Origin: Galbibacter pacificus
GTDB lineage: Bacteria; Bacteroidota; Bacteroidia; Flavobacteriales; Flavobacteriaceae
Direction: 5' to 3'
Assembly: GCF_029603155.1 (NCBI RefSeq)
Contig: NZ_JAPMUA010000003.1
Coordinates: 124,001 to 188,000, forward strand
Length of the DNA stretch: 64,000 nucleotides
How positions within the stretch are numbered: the first letter of the stretch is position 1; every line of letters begins with the position of its first letter. Below are positions 41,593-51,271 of the stretch, piece by piece. The notes below the pieces were generated by a model. It was not told where the DNA came from and did not search any database. It worked only from the letters and a program-made list of their open reading frames with translations. A program made the translations under genes and the position numbers.

Positions 41593-44013
41593 TTATTCGG
41601 TACGTAAACTTTTTGCAGGGTTTTGCAAGGCCGCTCCGATGGTTTTAGTGCCGATGGTTGCAATGGCAATAACCAACACAATACCACCGGCAAAAAGGAA
41701 GGTCAAAACACTTAGGTCTATTCGGTATACGTATCCTTGTAACCATTGAAAACTAAACCACCAAGCTAGGGGGGCGGCAATTAAAAAGGCTATCCCGACC
41801 AACTTTAAGAATTCCTTGCCCAACAGGATGGTAATTGTAGCGACACTCGCTCCCACGACTTTTCGGATCCCGATTTCCTTCCTTCGTTGATTGACCACGA
41901 GCAATGACATGGCAAACAGCCCCACACAGCTTAAAATGACAGCTAGAATGGAACCACTACCGATCATTTTGGTCATCAAACGTTCCTTTATGAGGGTGCG
42001 GTCTATATTTTCATCCAGAAAAGAGCCCAGGAATTCGGCATTGGGCTCAATTTTTGCCCAAGCTCTTTCTATTCGGTCCATGGATTGCAAAGGATTGCTG
42101 CCCGATACTTTAACATACACATTACGCATGTTCCATTTGGGGTTAAGAAACAGCGTCAGGGGCGCAATGGTTTTATCAAAACCTTGGAAATTAAAGTCCT
42201 TGACCACCCCGATTACGGAATAACGCACGGTGTCATTGAGAATTATATGTGCCCGTAAGGGGTCTTTTTCCTGTAACGCATCTGCCATGGCCTGATTGAT
42301 GACCAGTCCCAAACTGTCACTTTTATGGTCCCTGCTGAAAGAACGCCCTTTTAAAATCTGCAAATCCAGGGTTTCTGTATAATCATGATCTACGATCAGG
42401 ATATTGGTAGTCACGCCGCGCCCTTTGTAATCAAACCCCATTGCGCTGGTAGAAGATGTGCCGTCTTTCCCTAATCCTAAAATATTATTGGATGCCGTGA
42501 TGTTGACAATCCCCGGGGTATTGGCAAGTTCATTTCGCAATAACTGCATCGCTTGGGCATCTTCTCTTTTTCCGTTTAGCGGAAAGGCAATGACCTGTTC
42601 TTTGTTAAAGCCCACATCTTTGCTCCGCATATACTCCAGTTGATCCCATAAGATCATGGTACCACTGATAAGGAGAATGGTAATTCCGAACTGTACTATC
42701 AAAAGGCCATCCCGCAAACGGTTTTTACCGGAGGCCTCCATTTTTCCCTTCAAACTCTGAAGGATGCCTAGTTTGGTCATGAACAGAGCGGGATAACCTC
42801 CGGCAATAAGGGTAATTACCACAACCCCTGTAAAAAAGGCAAAAATGGTCAACGGGCCCATTACATTAGTGAATGAGGCAGCTGTTCTAAAAACGGTTTG
42901 GAACTGTCCGCATAATAAATGGGCCAGCCCTATTCCCATGAGAACAGCCAACGAATAGATCAGGACACTCTCTCCCCAAAATTGAAAGAAGAGCTGAAAC
43001 TTATTTGCCCCCAGGGTTTTTCGCATCCCTATCTCCCGAAGCCGTCCGGAACTTTTGGCAATGCTCATATTAATAAAGTTGGCACTTGCAATAAAGAGTA
43101 TCAAAAAAGCAATGCCTAAAACCAGATAGGGATATAAACGGCTGGTCCTGGCAGTACCGTTTTTTTCGGTTGCAAAATGGATGTCTTTATAAGGTAAGAG
43201 CCGTTGTTGGATATATTGCCCATTCGTATCGGGCAGCACCCCGTCCCTTTTAAGATCGTTGATAAACTTCTCACGATGCAATGCCGTAAAACTTCTGGTG
43301 GCCTTTTCAAATTGCGATGGTTTTACCCCTTCGGAGAGTTTTAGATAAACCCTGTGATTGGATTTTTCCCAATTAGTTAGGTTATCGGCATATACAAAAT
43401 CGGACTGATTTTTAAAGTTTAAGGCCAAATGGAACCGCATGGTGCTTTGCGTAGGAATGTCTTCTAAAATGGATGAAATGGTATAAGGCCGTTGCCGTCC
43501 TTGCTGTAGGATATTGACCGTTTTTCCCAAGGCATTTTCTTCCCCGAATAAGGTTTTAGCCGTTTTTTGGGTAATAACAATGCTCGATTCATCTTCAACT
43601 AAATGCTGCTCGTTCCCTTTAATTACCGGAAAACTAAAAATGGAAAAAAAGTCGGGATCTACATAGGCGGCTTCCATCCTTAACTGTTTATCCCCGTAAG
43701 TTACCAGTACATTGCCTCCATTATATTTGGTGATTTTTTCAACTCCCGGTACTTCTTTTTGAAGTGCCAGTGCAAAAGGAATCGGTTTGGCAGTGCTCAC
43801 TTCGGGACCGTCAGGGGATTGCGCTGTCGTGTAGACATTATATATGCGGTCGATATTTTCATGGAAGCGATCATAAGAAAGCTCGAAAAGGGCATATACA
43901 CTTAATAAAATGGCTACGGTAAAGGCCACAGTAAGCCCTAACATATTAAGTCCGGTAAAGGTTTTATCTTTCCAGAGGTTCCGTAGGGCTATTTTAAGAT
44001 AATTCTTGATCAT
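41593..44013 (-). CDS. MacB/FtsX-type ABC permease 6 (last in the array)
   Basis: An 806-residue permease. One membrane helix near the start (GLNMLGLTVAFTVAILLSVYALF), a periplasmic MacB_PCD domain, a three-helix FtsX unit (about 290-400), then a second helix, periplasmic domain and FtsX unit ending at KSLRTE. The conserved RLREIGMRKTLGA and RRKEIGIRKVVGA segments mark the coupling helices of each half. It would form the inner-membrane part of a MacB-like efflux pump. Spacing to the preceding gene is 21 bases. Confidence 0.93.
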   Translation of the reverse strand: MIKNYLKIALRNLWKDKTFTGLNMLGLTVAFTVAILLSVYALFELSYDRFHENIDRIYNVYTTAQSPDGPEVSTAKPIPFALALQKEVPGVEKITKYNGGNVLVTYGDKQLRMEAAYVDPDFFSIFSFPVIKGNEQHLVEDESSIVITQKTAKTLFGEENALGKTVNILQQGRQRPYTISSILEDIPTQSTMRFHLALNFKNQSDFVYADNLTNWEKSNHRVYLKLSEGVKPSQFEKATRSFTALHREKFINDLKRDGVLPDTNGQYIQQRLLPYKDIHFATEKNGTARTSRLYPYLVLGIAFLILFIASANFINMSIAKSSGRLREIGMRKTLGANKFQLFFQFWGESVLIYSLAVLMGIGLAHLLCGQFQTVFRTAASFTNVMGPLTIFAFFTGVVVITLIAGGYPALFMTKLGILQSLKGKMEASGKNRLRDGLLIVQFGITILLISGTMILWDQLEYMRSKDVGFNKEQVIAFPLNGKREDAQAMQLLRNELANTPGIVNITASNNILGLGKDGTSSTSAMGFDYKGRGVTTNILIVDHDYTETLDLQILKGRSFSRDHKSDSLGLVINQAMADALQEKDPLRAHIILNDTVRYSVIGVVKDFNFQGFDKTIAPLTLFLNPKWNMRNVYVKVSGSNPLQSMDRIERAWAKIEPNAEFLGSFLDENIDRTLIKERLMTKMIGSGSILAVILSCVGLFAMSLLVVNQRRKEIGIRKVVGASVATITILLGKEFLKLVGIAFLIAAPLAWWFSFQWLQGYVYRIDLSVLTFLFAGGIVLVIAIATIGTKTIGAALQNPAKSLRTE

Positions 44014-44034
44014 ACTGCTTCGTTTTTTGATGTT

Positions 44035-46434
44035 TTACTCGGTTCTAAGGTTTTGCGATGGTTTTTCAAGAGCGGCCTTGAGGGTAAGGAAGCTCATGGT
44101 GATCATGGCGATGCATACAATGATTAAACTCCCAATAACAAATACTTTCCCGCTTAAATCGATACGGTAAACATAGCCTCTGAGCCATTGATCCAATCCG
44201 TACCATACCACAGGAACCGCAACTAATACGGCCAGAATAATTAGCAGGATTGCCTCTTTTGAAAGCAATACTAAGATCTGGGTTACGGATGCCCCCAGTA
44301 CTTTTCGTACACTTATTTCTTTAACCCTGTGTTGAACCATGTACATTATCAGACCGAAAAGCCCCAGACAGGATAAAAGGATAATGATACCTCCAAAGAC
44401 CTGTATAAAGGTTTGCAATTTTGCTTCCGCTCTGAACTCTTTCTCCAAGCCGTCTTTCACCCAAGAGAGGTTAAAACTGTTGTTGGGATAAAATTCTTGG
44501 TAGGCAGCCTTGACTTTATTGATGACACGCGTAGAGGCCCCCGAAGATAATCGCATCAATAAATACCCGGAATGTGCATCTTTCGATAAGGAAATAACCG
44601 TTGGCAGCATCGGACTTCTCAGCGATTGATTGTGAAAGTCCTTCACAATGCCAACCGGAATGGCATCCAAGTGCTTATTGGGCTTATTCAATTCAGCAAT
44701 CCCGAATCGCTTTGCGGTAGATTGTGTTATTAAAATTGGATTAGCAATGGGATTTGCTACGGTATCATTTTCAGAAGTATTCGAAGGGCCGCCAAGAGAA
44801 GGGTCGTCCAGATTTCGCCCTTGAACAAGGTGTAATCTTAGGGTCTTTGATAAATCCTTATCGCCGTTTATAAACCATACCTTTACTTTGTTATTGGAAT
44901 TCATGGGGTCTTCCATTTCCATGCTGCCCGTTCCACCGTTTTCGGGAAGGTACCACCGGGAAATACTGACCTGTTCCACCTCCGGTATTCGTAGCAGTTC
45001 ATTTTTAAAAAATGCGGCCTTGCTGCCATATTCGGTATAATCAAGCCTGACTAAGTTTTCCGCTTCATAGCCCAAATCTTTACCGAATAAATAATTCATT
45101 TGTTCATGAACGGTCAGGGAAGCAATCAAAACCCCCGAAGTAATGGCAAATTGCAAAATCACCAATGTTTTTTGAAAGACCACATTTCTTCTCTTTACCT
45201 CATGTCCTTTACTGACGGTTACATGTGGATCCGGTTTGGAAAGCAGTATGGCAGGGTATATTCCGGTTATGACACTTAACAGGAATAATGCAATGACACT
45301 CGTATAAACGGAAGGGGCGTGATTCAATAAATTCATGGAAAGCGGATGCCCTATAAAAGATTCCACGATCGGTAATAAAAACAGATACAGCACAAGGCTT
45401 GCACAAAAACTGATGAAAAAAAACAAAACAGATTCACACAGATACTGTACAAACAGCACCTTTCTGTCGGCACCTAGAATTTTACGAACTCCGGTTTCTT
45501 TGGCACGGACGTCTATTCTGGCGGTTGTCAGGTTAACGTAATTAATGCAGGCAATCAAAAGTAGTAAGATGGCAATCCCGCTGAGGACCTGGAGGTGCAT
45601 TAAATTTCCCTTTGTCTTTTGCGAAGTGATGGCCTCGGATTTTAAATACACCTCTTGTAACGGCTGAAGGGAAAATTCCAGATTCCAGCTCGTGCCCTTC
45701 ATTTTCTGGTAAAACCAGGTGTTTAACTGCTTGGCGACTTGCGTGGGCGATGCATCATGACGGAGCAGGAAAAATTGTTGGGCCCAGGTACTTGCCCCCC
45801 TTGGATTTAAAACATTATTGCCGGGATTTAATTTCTCCACAACGATCGCCTCTGATTGAAAAAAGGAATTTGTGGGCAATGTTTCTATAACGCCTGTTAT
45901 TAAGTAATTTTTGGCTGTTTCATAATTGGAGACACTTTTAATGACCTGACCCACCGGATCGGTGTTTGGAAAAAACTGCTCCTTTAATTTTTGCGTAATA
46001 ATTAAATTGGGATAGCCCTCTTTATAGACGCTGGGATTTCCGTTTAGCACTTTAAAGTTTAAGAGGTCCCATACCGTTTCCTCGGCATTGAGATACGTAA
46101 TGGAAGTTTCCCCTGTTTTATTGAATTTAAATGCGCCCTCCTGGCTAACCATCCTGCAGTAATTTTCAAGTTCTGGAAAATCTTGTTTAAATTCCGGAGC
46201 GATCGGCACGGGTGCATATGCGGTCTTTGTATTGAAATTTTTATCCGTTGTAATTAAGCGGTAAATCCTGTTTGATTTTGACCAATTTCGATCATAGCTC
46301 AGTTCATTCAACACTACCGTAGCAATCAAAAGGCATGAGGTTAACCCCAAAGACAACCCGATAATACAGATCAAGGAATGGGTTTTGCGCTTCCATAGGT
46401 TCCGCCAGGCTATTTTCAGATAATTCTTGATCAT
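44035..46434 (-). CDS. MacB/FtsX-type ABC permease 5
   Basis: A 799-residue double-FtsX permease with the same layout. Start MIKNYLKIAWRNLWKRKTHSL; coupling segments RAKETGVRKILGA and RVKEISVRKVLGA; end QNLRTE. The second periplasmic domain contains a Ser/Asn-rich insertion near residues 585-600. The gene is 20 bases from its upstream neighbour. Confidence 0.93.
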   Translation of the reverse strand: MIKNYLKIAWRNLWKRKTHSLICIIGLSLGLTSCLLIATVVLNELSYDRNWSKSNRIYRLITTDKNFNTKTAYAPVPIAPEFKQDFPELENYCRMVSQEGAFKFNKTGETSITYLNAEETVWDLLNFKVLNGNPSVYKEGYPNLIITQKLKEQFFPNTDPVGQVIKSVSNYETAKNYLITGVIETLPTNSFFQSEAIVVEKLNPGNNVLNPRGASTWAQQFFLLRHDASPTQVAKQLNTWFYQKMKGTSWNLEFSLQPLQEVYLKSEAITSQKTKGNLMHLQVLSGIAILLLLIACINYVNLTTARIDVRAKETGVRKILGADRKVLFVQYLCESVLFFFISFCASLVLYLFLLPIVESFIGHPLSMNLLNHAPSVYTSVIALFLLSVITGIYPAILLSKPDPHVTVSKGHEVKRRNVVFQKTLVILQFAITSGVLIASLTVHEQMNYLFGKDLGYEAENLVRLDYTEYGSKAAFFKNELLRIPEVEQVSISRWYLPENGGTGSMEMEDPMNSNNKVKVWFINGDKDLSKTLRLHLVQGRNLDDPSLGGPSNTSENDTVANPIANPILITQSTAKRFGIAELNKPNKHLDAIPVGIVKDFHNQSLRSPMLPTVISLSKDAHSGYLLMRLSSGASTRVINKVKAAYQEFYPNNSFNLSWVKDGLEKEFRAEAKLQTFIQVFGGIIILLSCLGLFGLIMYMVQHRVKEISVRKVLGASVTQILVLLSKEAILLIILAVLVAVPVVWYGLDQWLRGYVYRIDLSGKVFVIGSLIIVCIAMITMSFLTLKAALEKPSQNLRTE

Positions 46435-46454
46435 ACTGCTTTGTTTTTGATGTT

Positions 46455-48851
46455 TTATTCGGTTCGTAAACTCTTTACAGGGTTGGCCAGCGCTGCTTTA
46501 ACAGATTGGAAGCTTACCGTGATTACAGTAATGGCAACAGCGGCTACTCCGGTAGCGACAATCGGCCACCATTGGATATTTATATGGTAAACAAAACCGC
46601 GAAGCCATACATTCATAATCCACCAAGCCAGGGGTGAGGCTATTAGAAAGGACAAGAAGACCAGTTTTACGAATTGTATGGAGCATAGGCGGGTAATGCC
46701 CGTTGCGGACGCTCCCAGAACCCTTCGTATCCCAATTTCCCTAGAGCGCTGTTTAATGGTGTAAGCGGATAAACCAAACAGGCCTAAGCAGGCTAGTAAA
46801 ATAGTCATGGCCGAAAATATGCCCAGGGTCTTCCCCATACGCATTTCACTTGCGTAAAGCTTGGCAAACGATTCATCCATGAATTGATATTCAAAAGGGC
46901 GGTATGGAATGATGTTGTGCCATTTGTCTTCCAAAAAAGCGATGGTTTCCGCTAGATCATTCCCTGAGGTTTTAACAATCAGGTGACGGCTCCAGGTATC
47001 GGGAAAGAGGACCAATGGCTTGATGGGGGTATGCATCGAAGCAAAATGAAAATCTTTTATAACGCCTTTGACTTCCCCATTTCGGTAGCTAAAGGTCATC
47101 TTTTTTCCTATGGCTTCTTCGGGAGACCATCCCAATGCGGTTGCCGCCGATTGATTGATGATAAAGTGAAAATAATTCTTATCGTAATCGGCATGCGAAA
47201 CATCCCGGATATCTTGCTTGGACAGGCCGCTGCCCGCTATAAGCTGCAGACCACAGGCTGCTACAAATTCATCGTCTACGACATTCCCGGCAGTCATAAT
47301 GTATTGCTCCGGGGTCATACGGTTTGTCCACATGGTATAACCGCCTTTAATCCGCGTAGGTAATTCCGCTGATCTGGATACCGCTAAAATATTTGGGTTT
47401 TGTTTAAACTCCTTTTTGATGAGCGCTATTTTAGCCATCGTCCTGTTGTCTAAAGGGAATGTCAATACATGCTCCCTATCGTACCCCAGTTCTTTGTTTC
47501 GGATATAATGTAGCTGATTTTGCATAATCAAGGTGGCAATCATTAGAAAAACAGAGATTCCAAATTGAAACACGATAAGGGACCCTTTGACCCAATTGCC
47601 TGAAGAAGAGCGGTGAAATGCCCCCTTGAGGACTTTAATTGATTTAAAACCAGAGAGTACAAAAGCAGGATAGCTGCCTGCCAAGAACGAAATAGATAGG
47701 AGTATTCCCAACATAGCGGCGAGTATTTCAGGTTGGAACATTTCAGAAAATAAGAGGGTTTTTCCAGTAAGGTCGTTAAAAGCAGGGAGTAGTATTAACA
47801 AAAGGAGGACGCTCAGGAACAAAGAAATAGCGGAAACCAACGTGGACTCACTAATAAATTGCCAGAAGAGCTGCCGTCTTTGTGCCCCTGCAACTTTTCG
47901 GATGCCTACTTCTTTGGCCCGTTCCAGTGACCGCGCCGTGCTCAGGTTGATATAAGTAAAGCAGGCAATCGTGAGAATCAGCAAAGCAACACATCCGGAA
48001 ATATAGAGGTATTGTACAGTGCTGTTTGGTTCAAATCCATCGTAGGGGGAATATAAATGTACGCGGGTATAAGGCTCTAGTTCATAAGTGATATAAGAAC
48101 CGTTTCCATCATCTTCGGAGGCTAATTCCCTTTTCATAAAAGGTGCTATTTTAGGCTGAAGGGACGCTATGGAATTTTGATTTTTTAGCAGGAGATAAGT
48201 GGTGTAATTGGCACTCCAATACGTTTCTTCTACCTTGGCAGCAGGGAGGCTTGAAAAGGAGGCAAGCATATCAAATCTGATTTGGGAATTGGGCGGACAG
48301 TCCGCCGCTACCCCCGTAACGGTGTAATTTGTCTGGTTAGCACCAACTTGTATGGTCCTGCCAACCGGATTTTTATCTCCGAAATACCGTTGTGCGGTAG
48401 CTGCAGAAAGCACTACCTTATGGGGAGCATTCAATACATCGTTAGCAGCGCCTTTTAACAAGGGGAATGAAAAAATGTCGAAAAAAGCGGCATCCGCATA
48501 GAGAAACCGATCCTCCTTATATACATGGTCTTCTATTTTAACGATGTTCTTGTTTTTATACATACGAACCCCATTTGCTACCTCGGGGAAATTATTTTTA
48601 AATGTTGATAGTACCTTGGTGCCCGTAAAATTTCCTTTATTGGTAGTGTCTCCATTGCCATATTCCATAATAACACGGACAATTCGGTCCCCTTTTTCCT
48701 GGAATTTATCATAACTAAGCTCGTGTTGAATGTAGAGGAGCATCAAAAGACAACAGGTCATACCGGCGACAAGCCCGATAATATGAATGGCAGAGACGGA
48801 TTTGTTTTTCCATAGGTTCCGCCAGGCTATTTTCAGATAATTCTTGATCAT
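46455..48851 (-). CDS. MacB/FtsX-type ABC permease 4
   Basis: A 798-residue double-FtsX permease. Start MIKNYLKIAWRNLWKNKSVS, coupling segments ERAKEVGIRKVAGA and RSREIGIRRVLGA, end KSLRTE. The last 40 bases of the gene are nearly the same as the matching segment of permeases 3 and 6, suggesting recent homogenisation between copies. Confidence 0.93.
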   Translation of the reverse strand: MIKNYLKIAWRNLWKNKSVSAIHIIGLVAGMTCCLLMLLYIQHELSYDKFQEKGDRIVRVIMEYGNGDTTNKGNFTGTKVLSTFKNNFPEVANGVRMYKNKNIVKIEDHVYKEDRFLYADAAFFDIFSFPLLKGAANDVLNAPHKVVLSAATAQRYFGDKNPVGRTIQVGANQTNYTVTGVAADCPPNSQIRFDMLASFSSLPAAKVEETYWSANYTTYLLLKNQNSIASLQPKIAPFMKRELASEDDGNGSYITYELEPYTRVHLYSPYDGFEPNSTVQYLYISGCVALLILTIACFTYINLSTARSLERAKEVGIRKVAGAQRRQLFWQFISESTLVSAISLFLSVLLLLILLPAFNDLTGKTLLFSEMFQPEILAAMLGILLSISFLAGSYPAFVLSGFKSIKVLKGAFHRSSSGNWVKGSLIVFQFGISVFLMIATLIMQNQLHYIRNKELGYDREHVLTFPLDNRTMAKIALIKKEFKQNPNILAVSRSAELPTRIKGGYTMWTNRMTPEQYIMTAGNVVDDEFVAACGLQLIAGSGLSKQDIRDVSHADYDKNYFHFIINQSAATALGWSPEEAIGKKMTFSYRNGEVKGVIKDFHFASMHTPIKPLVLFPDTWSRHLIVKTSGNDLAETIAFLEDKWHNIIPYRPFEYQFMDESFAKLYASEMRMGKTLGIFSAMTILLACLGLFGLSAYTIKQRSREIGIRRVLGASATGITRLCSIQFVKLVFLSFLIASPLAWWIMNVWLRGFVYHINIQWWPIVATGVAAVAITVITVSFQSVKAALANPVKSLRTE

Positions 48852-48872
48852 ACTGCTTCGTTTTTTGATGTT

Positions 48873-51260
48873 TTACTCGGTTCGTAAACTCTTTACAGGG
48901 TTGGCCAGAGCTGCTTTAACGGACTGAAAACCAACGGTGACTGCTGTTATGCACAGGGCAATAACCCCTGCCAATAGAAACATCCACCATTTAATGGCGA
49001 TGCGATATGCAAAGTCCTGCAGCCATTTGTCCATGACATACCAGGCAATCGGGAATGCGATCAGGCAGGCCAATAAAACCAGTTTTATAAAATCCTTTGA
49101 TAATAAATAGGCAATCTTTCCAACCCCGGCCCCCAGGGTTTTACGGATTCCGATTTCTTTTATACGTTTTCTGGCCATCAAGGAAATTAACCCGAACATG
49201 CCCAAAGATGAGATGAGAATGGTCAGGAAAGCAACATAGTTCACCGTGCCCAGGATTCCTTCCAAGAGTTTGTATTGCCCGTGTATACGACTCTCAAGCA
49301 ATTCATAGTCAAACGCATGTCTGGAGGGGATTTGATCAAAGGACTTCTTTAACGTATTTAAAACCACCGTTTCCTTTCCCGGGGTTGTTTTTATGCTTAA
49401 ATACCTGTTATTGTATCCAAGACCACGCTTTCCGCCGTAATAATGCAAAATAGGCTCGACGCTTTTTTGCATGTCCTGATAATGGAAATCTTCCATGACC
49501 CCGATGACATTATAGGTTTCTTCCGCTCCGCCTTTTTCTGTCAATTGCTTGTTTTTAATGTCTTTCCATCCCAAGGCCTCCATGGCCTTTTTGTTGATCA
49601 TAACCGAGTTGTTTTCAGAGGCGTCTCTTCGTTCATCAAATTCCCTGCCCTGAATGAGCGGAATCCCAAATGTTTTGGAATAACCGGTTCCCGTAAATCC
49701 TTTACGGATATTGAGTTCGGCTTTTGTTACCGGATCATAGAAATCATTGTAATTATAATGGTAGGCCGTAGGAATCACTTCGGTGGTAGCGAAACCCTGT
49801 ACATAGGGATTGTTCTTTAATTGCTCCAGTAAAATTTGAATTCGTGAGTTTGCAGCTTCCCTGTCCTTAAAATCTAAATTTAATTTTACAATACTTACCC
49901 CTTGCGCGTCATAACCAAGGGGGACGTTCTGCATGTAGTGTATCTGATTGTTTAAGATCAATGCCGTACATATAAAAATAATGGCCAGCGCAAATTGAAC
50001 CGTGATAAAGGCATTGCGTACAAAAAAACTGTTTTTGGAGTTGTGTATCTTTCCCTTGATAGCCGTAACGACCGGAAAAGAAATAATTTTAAGCGTTGGC
50101 AGGACCCCGACTGTCAAAGTGATTAAAAGCCCGATAAGGAAATAGCCAAAAAGCAAGGGATAATCGCTGCCTAAATTAAAATGGATGTTTCCAAACCTGG
50201 ATCCGTAAATAGCATTCATGGCCGGCAAAAGCACTTGAACGAATAAAATTCCGGCAAGCAGGAGCGCGGTAAAGACAAGGATTCCGTTTTCAATACAAAA
50301 CTGCATAATGAGACTGCGTTTACCGCTTCCTATGATTTTACGCACGGCCAACTCTTTATGGCGGTTGTATATAATGGAGGTGTTTAAATTCAAAAGGTTT
50401 ATTACCACGATTAACAGAATGAAAAAGATCGTGGCCAGGGAACCTTTTATTATTTTTCCGACCGTGGGATTGTAACCTTCCCGATAATTTAAAAAAGAGT
50501 CAAGTCTTAATTTTTTAAGGCCCTCGGTGTTTTGATAGTTTCTCATGGCAATGTCGAGAACAGTGTGCTCAAGAGCCTCGATATCAGTATCTTTTTTCAC
50601 CCTTAAATAGTTCGTTGCAAAGGTGTTGTACCAATCGGCCCCTTGCTTAAACCCGGGGTTTAATTCGAGCAATGCCGTTGGCAGTAAAACATCAAATGCT
50701 ACCGAAGAATAAGGATTTATAGGCTTAAAAACACCTTGTACCGTTAAATTTAAGCTGTCGTCTGCCTGAATGGTCTGCCCCACCGGATTGATATCTCCAA
50801 ACAATTGCCGGGAAACTTCTTCTGAAATAACAATATCGTATTTGTTTTTTAATGCAGTTTTTGAATTTCCGTATTTTAAGGGTAGTGTAAAAACTTTAAA
50901 GAAACTTGTATCTACATATTTTGTGTTTTTTTGCGTTTCAATGTCTTTTACTTTTAACCAAGGCCAATTCCAGCCCTGTATATGAGTGGCTCCTATAACC
51001 TCCGGAGCGGAATGTACAATTTCCCCTAAGAGCGGATAGGTAGTTTGATCGGAGACATTTCCATTGGTTTCAACGGTTTTTAGCGTATATAGGGCCTCTT
51101 TATTTTCTATAAAGGCATCGGCGCTGTGATAGGCATACACGCCAAAACCCAATGTCATGATACTGGCCAATCCCACGGTAAGCCCCACAAAATTTAAAGC
51201 CGTTGAAAGCCTGTTTTTCCATAGATGCCGGAATGCTATTTTAAAATAATTCTTGATCAT
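48873..51260 (-). CDS. MacB/FtsX-type ABC permease 3
   Basis: A 795-residue double-FtsX permease that is the most divergent of the six. Start MIKNYFKIAFRHLWKNRLS, first coupling segment NRHKELAVRKIIGSGKRS in place of the usual RAKEVGIRK, second RIKEIGIRKTLGA, end KSLRTE. A longer N-terminal periplasmic domain seems to lack some of the standard MacB_PCD spacing. Confidence 0.92.
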   Translation of the reverse strand: MIKNYFKIAFRHLWKNRLSTALNFVGLTVGLASIMTLGFGVYAYHSADAFIENKEALYTLKTVETNGNVSDQTTYPLLGEIVHSAPEVIGATHIQGWNWPWLKVKDIETQKNTKYVDTSFFKVFTLPLKYGNSKTALKNKYDIVISEEVSRQLFGDINPVGQTIQADDSLNLTVQGVFKPINPYSSVAFDVLLPTALLELNPGFKQGADWYNTFATNYLRVKKDTDIEALEHTVLDIAMRNYQNTEGLKKLRLDSFLNYREGYNPTVGKIIKGSLATIFFILLIVVINLLNLNTSIIYNRHKELAVRKIIGSGKRSLIMQFCIENGILVFTALLLAGILFVQVLLPAMNAIYGSRFGNIHFNLGSDYPLLFGYFLIGLLITLTVGVLPTLKIISFPVVTAIKGKIHNSKNSFFVRNAFITVQFALAIIFICTALILNNQIHYMQNVPLGYDAQGVSIVKLNLDFKDREAANSRIQILLEQLKNNPYVQGFATTEVIPTAYHYNYNDFYDPVTKAELNIRKGFTGTGYSKTFGIPLIQGREFDERRDASENNSVMINKKAMEALGWKDIKNKQLTEKGGAEETYNVIGVMEDFHYQDMQKSVEPILHYYGGKRGLGYNNRYLSIKTTPGKETVVLNTLKKSFDQIPSRHAFDYELLESRIHGQYKLLEGILGTVNYVAFLTILISSLGMFGLISLMARKRIKEIGIRKTLGAGVGKIAYLLSKDFIKLVLLACLIAFPIAWYVMDKWLQDFAYRIAIKWWMFLLAGVIALCITAVTVGFQSVKAALANPVKSLRTE

Positions 51261-51271
51261 GATGCTTTGTT

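Noticed and set aside
43990..48910. Insertion-sequence ends suggested by repeated DNA at permease gene borders
   Set aside because: The repeats are the conserved first and last codons of paralogous permease genes, not terminal inverted repeats with target duplications.
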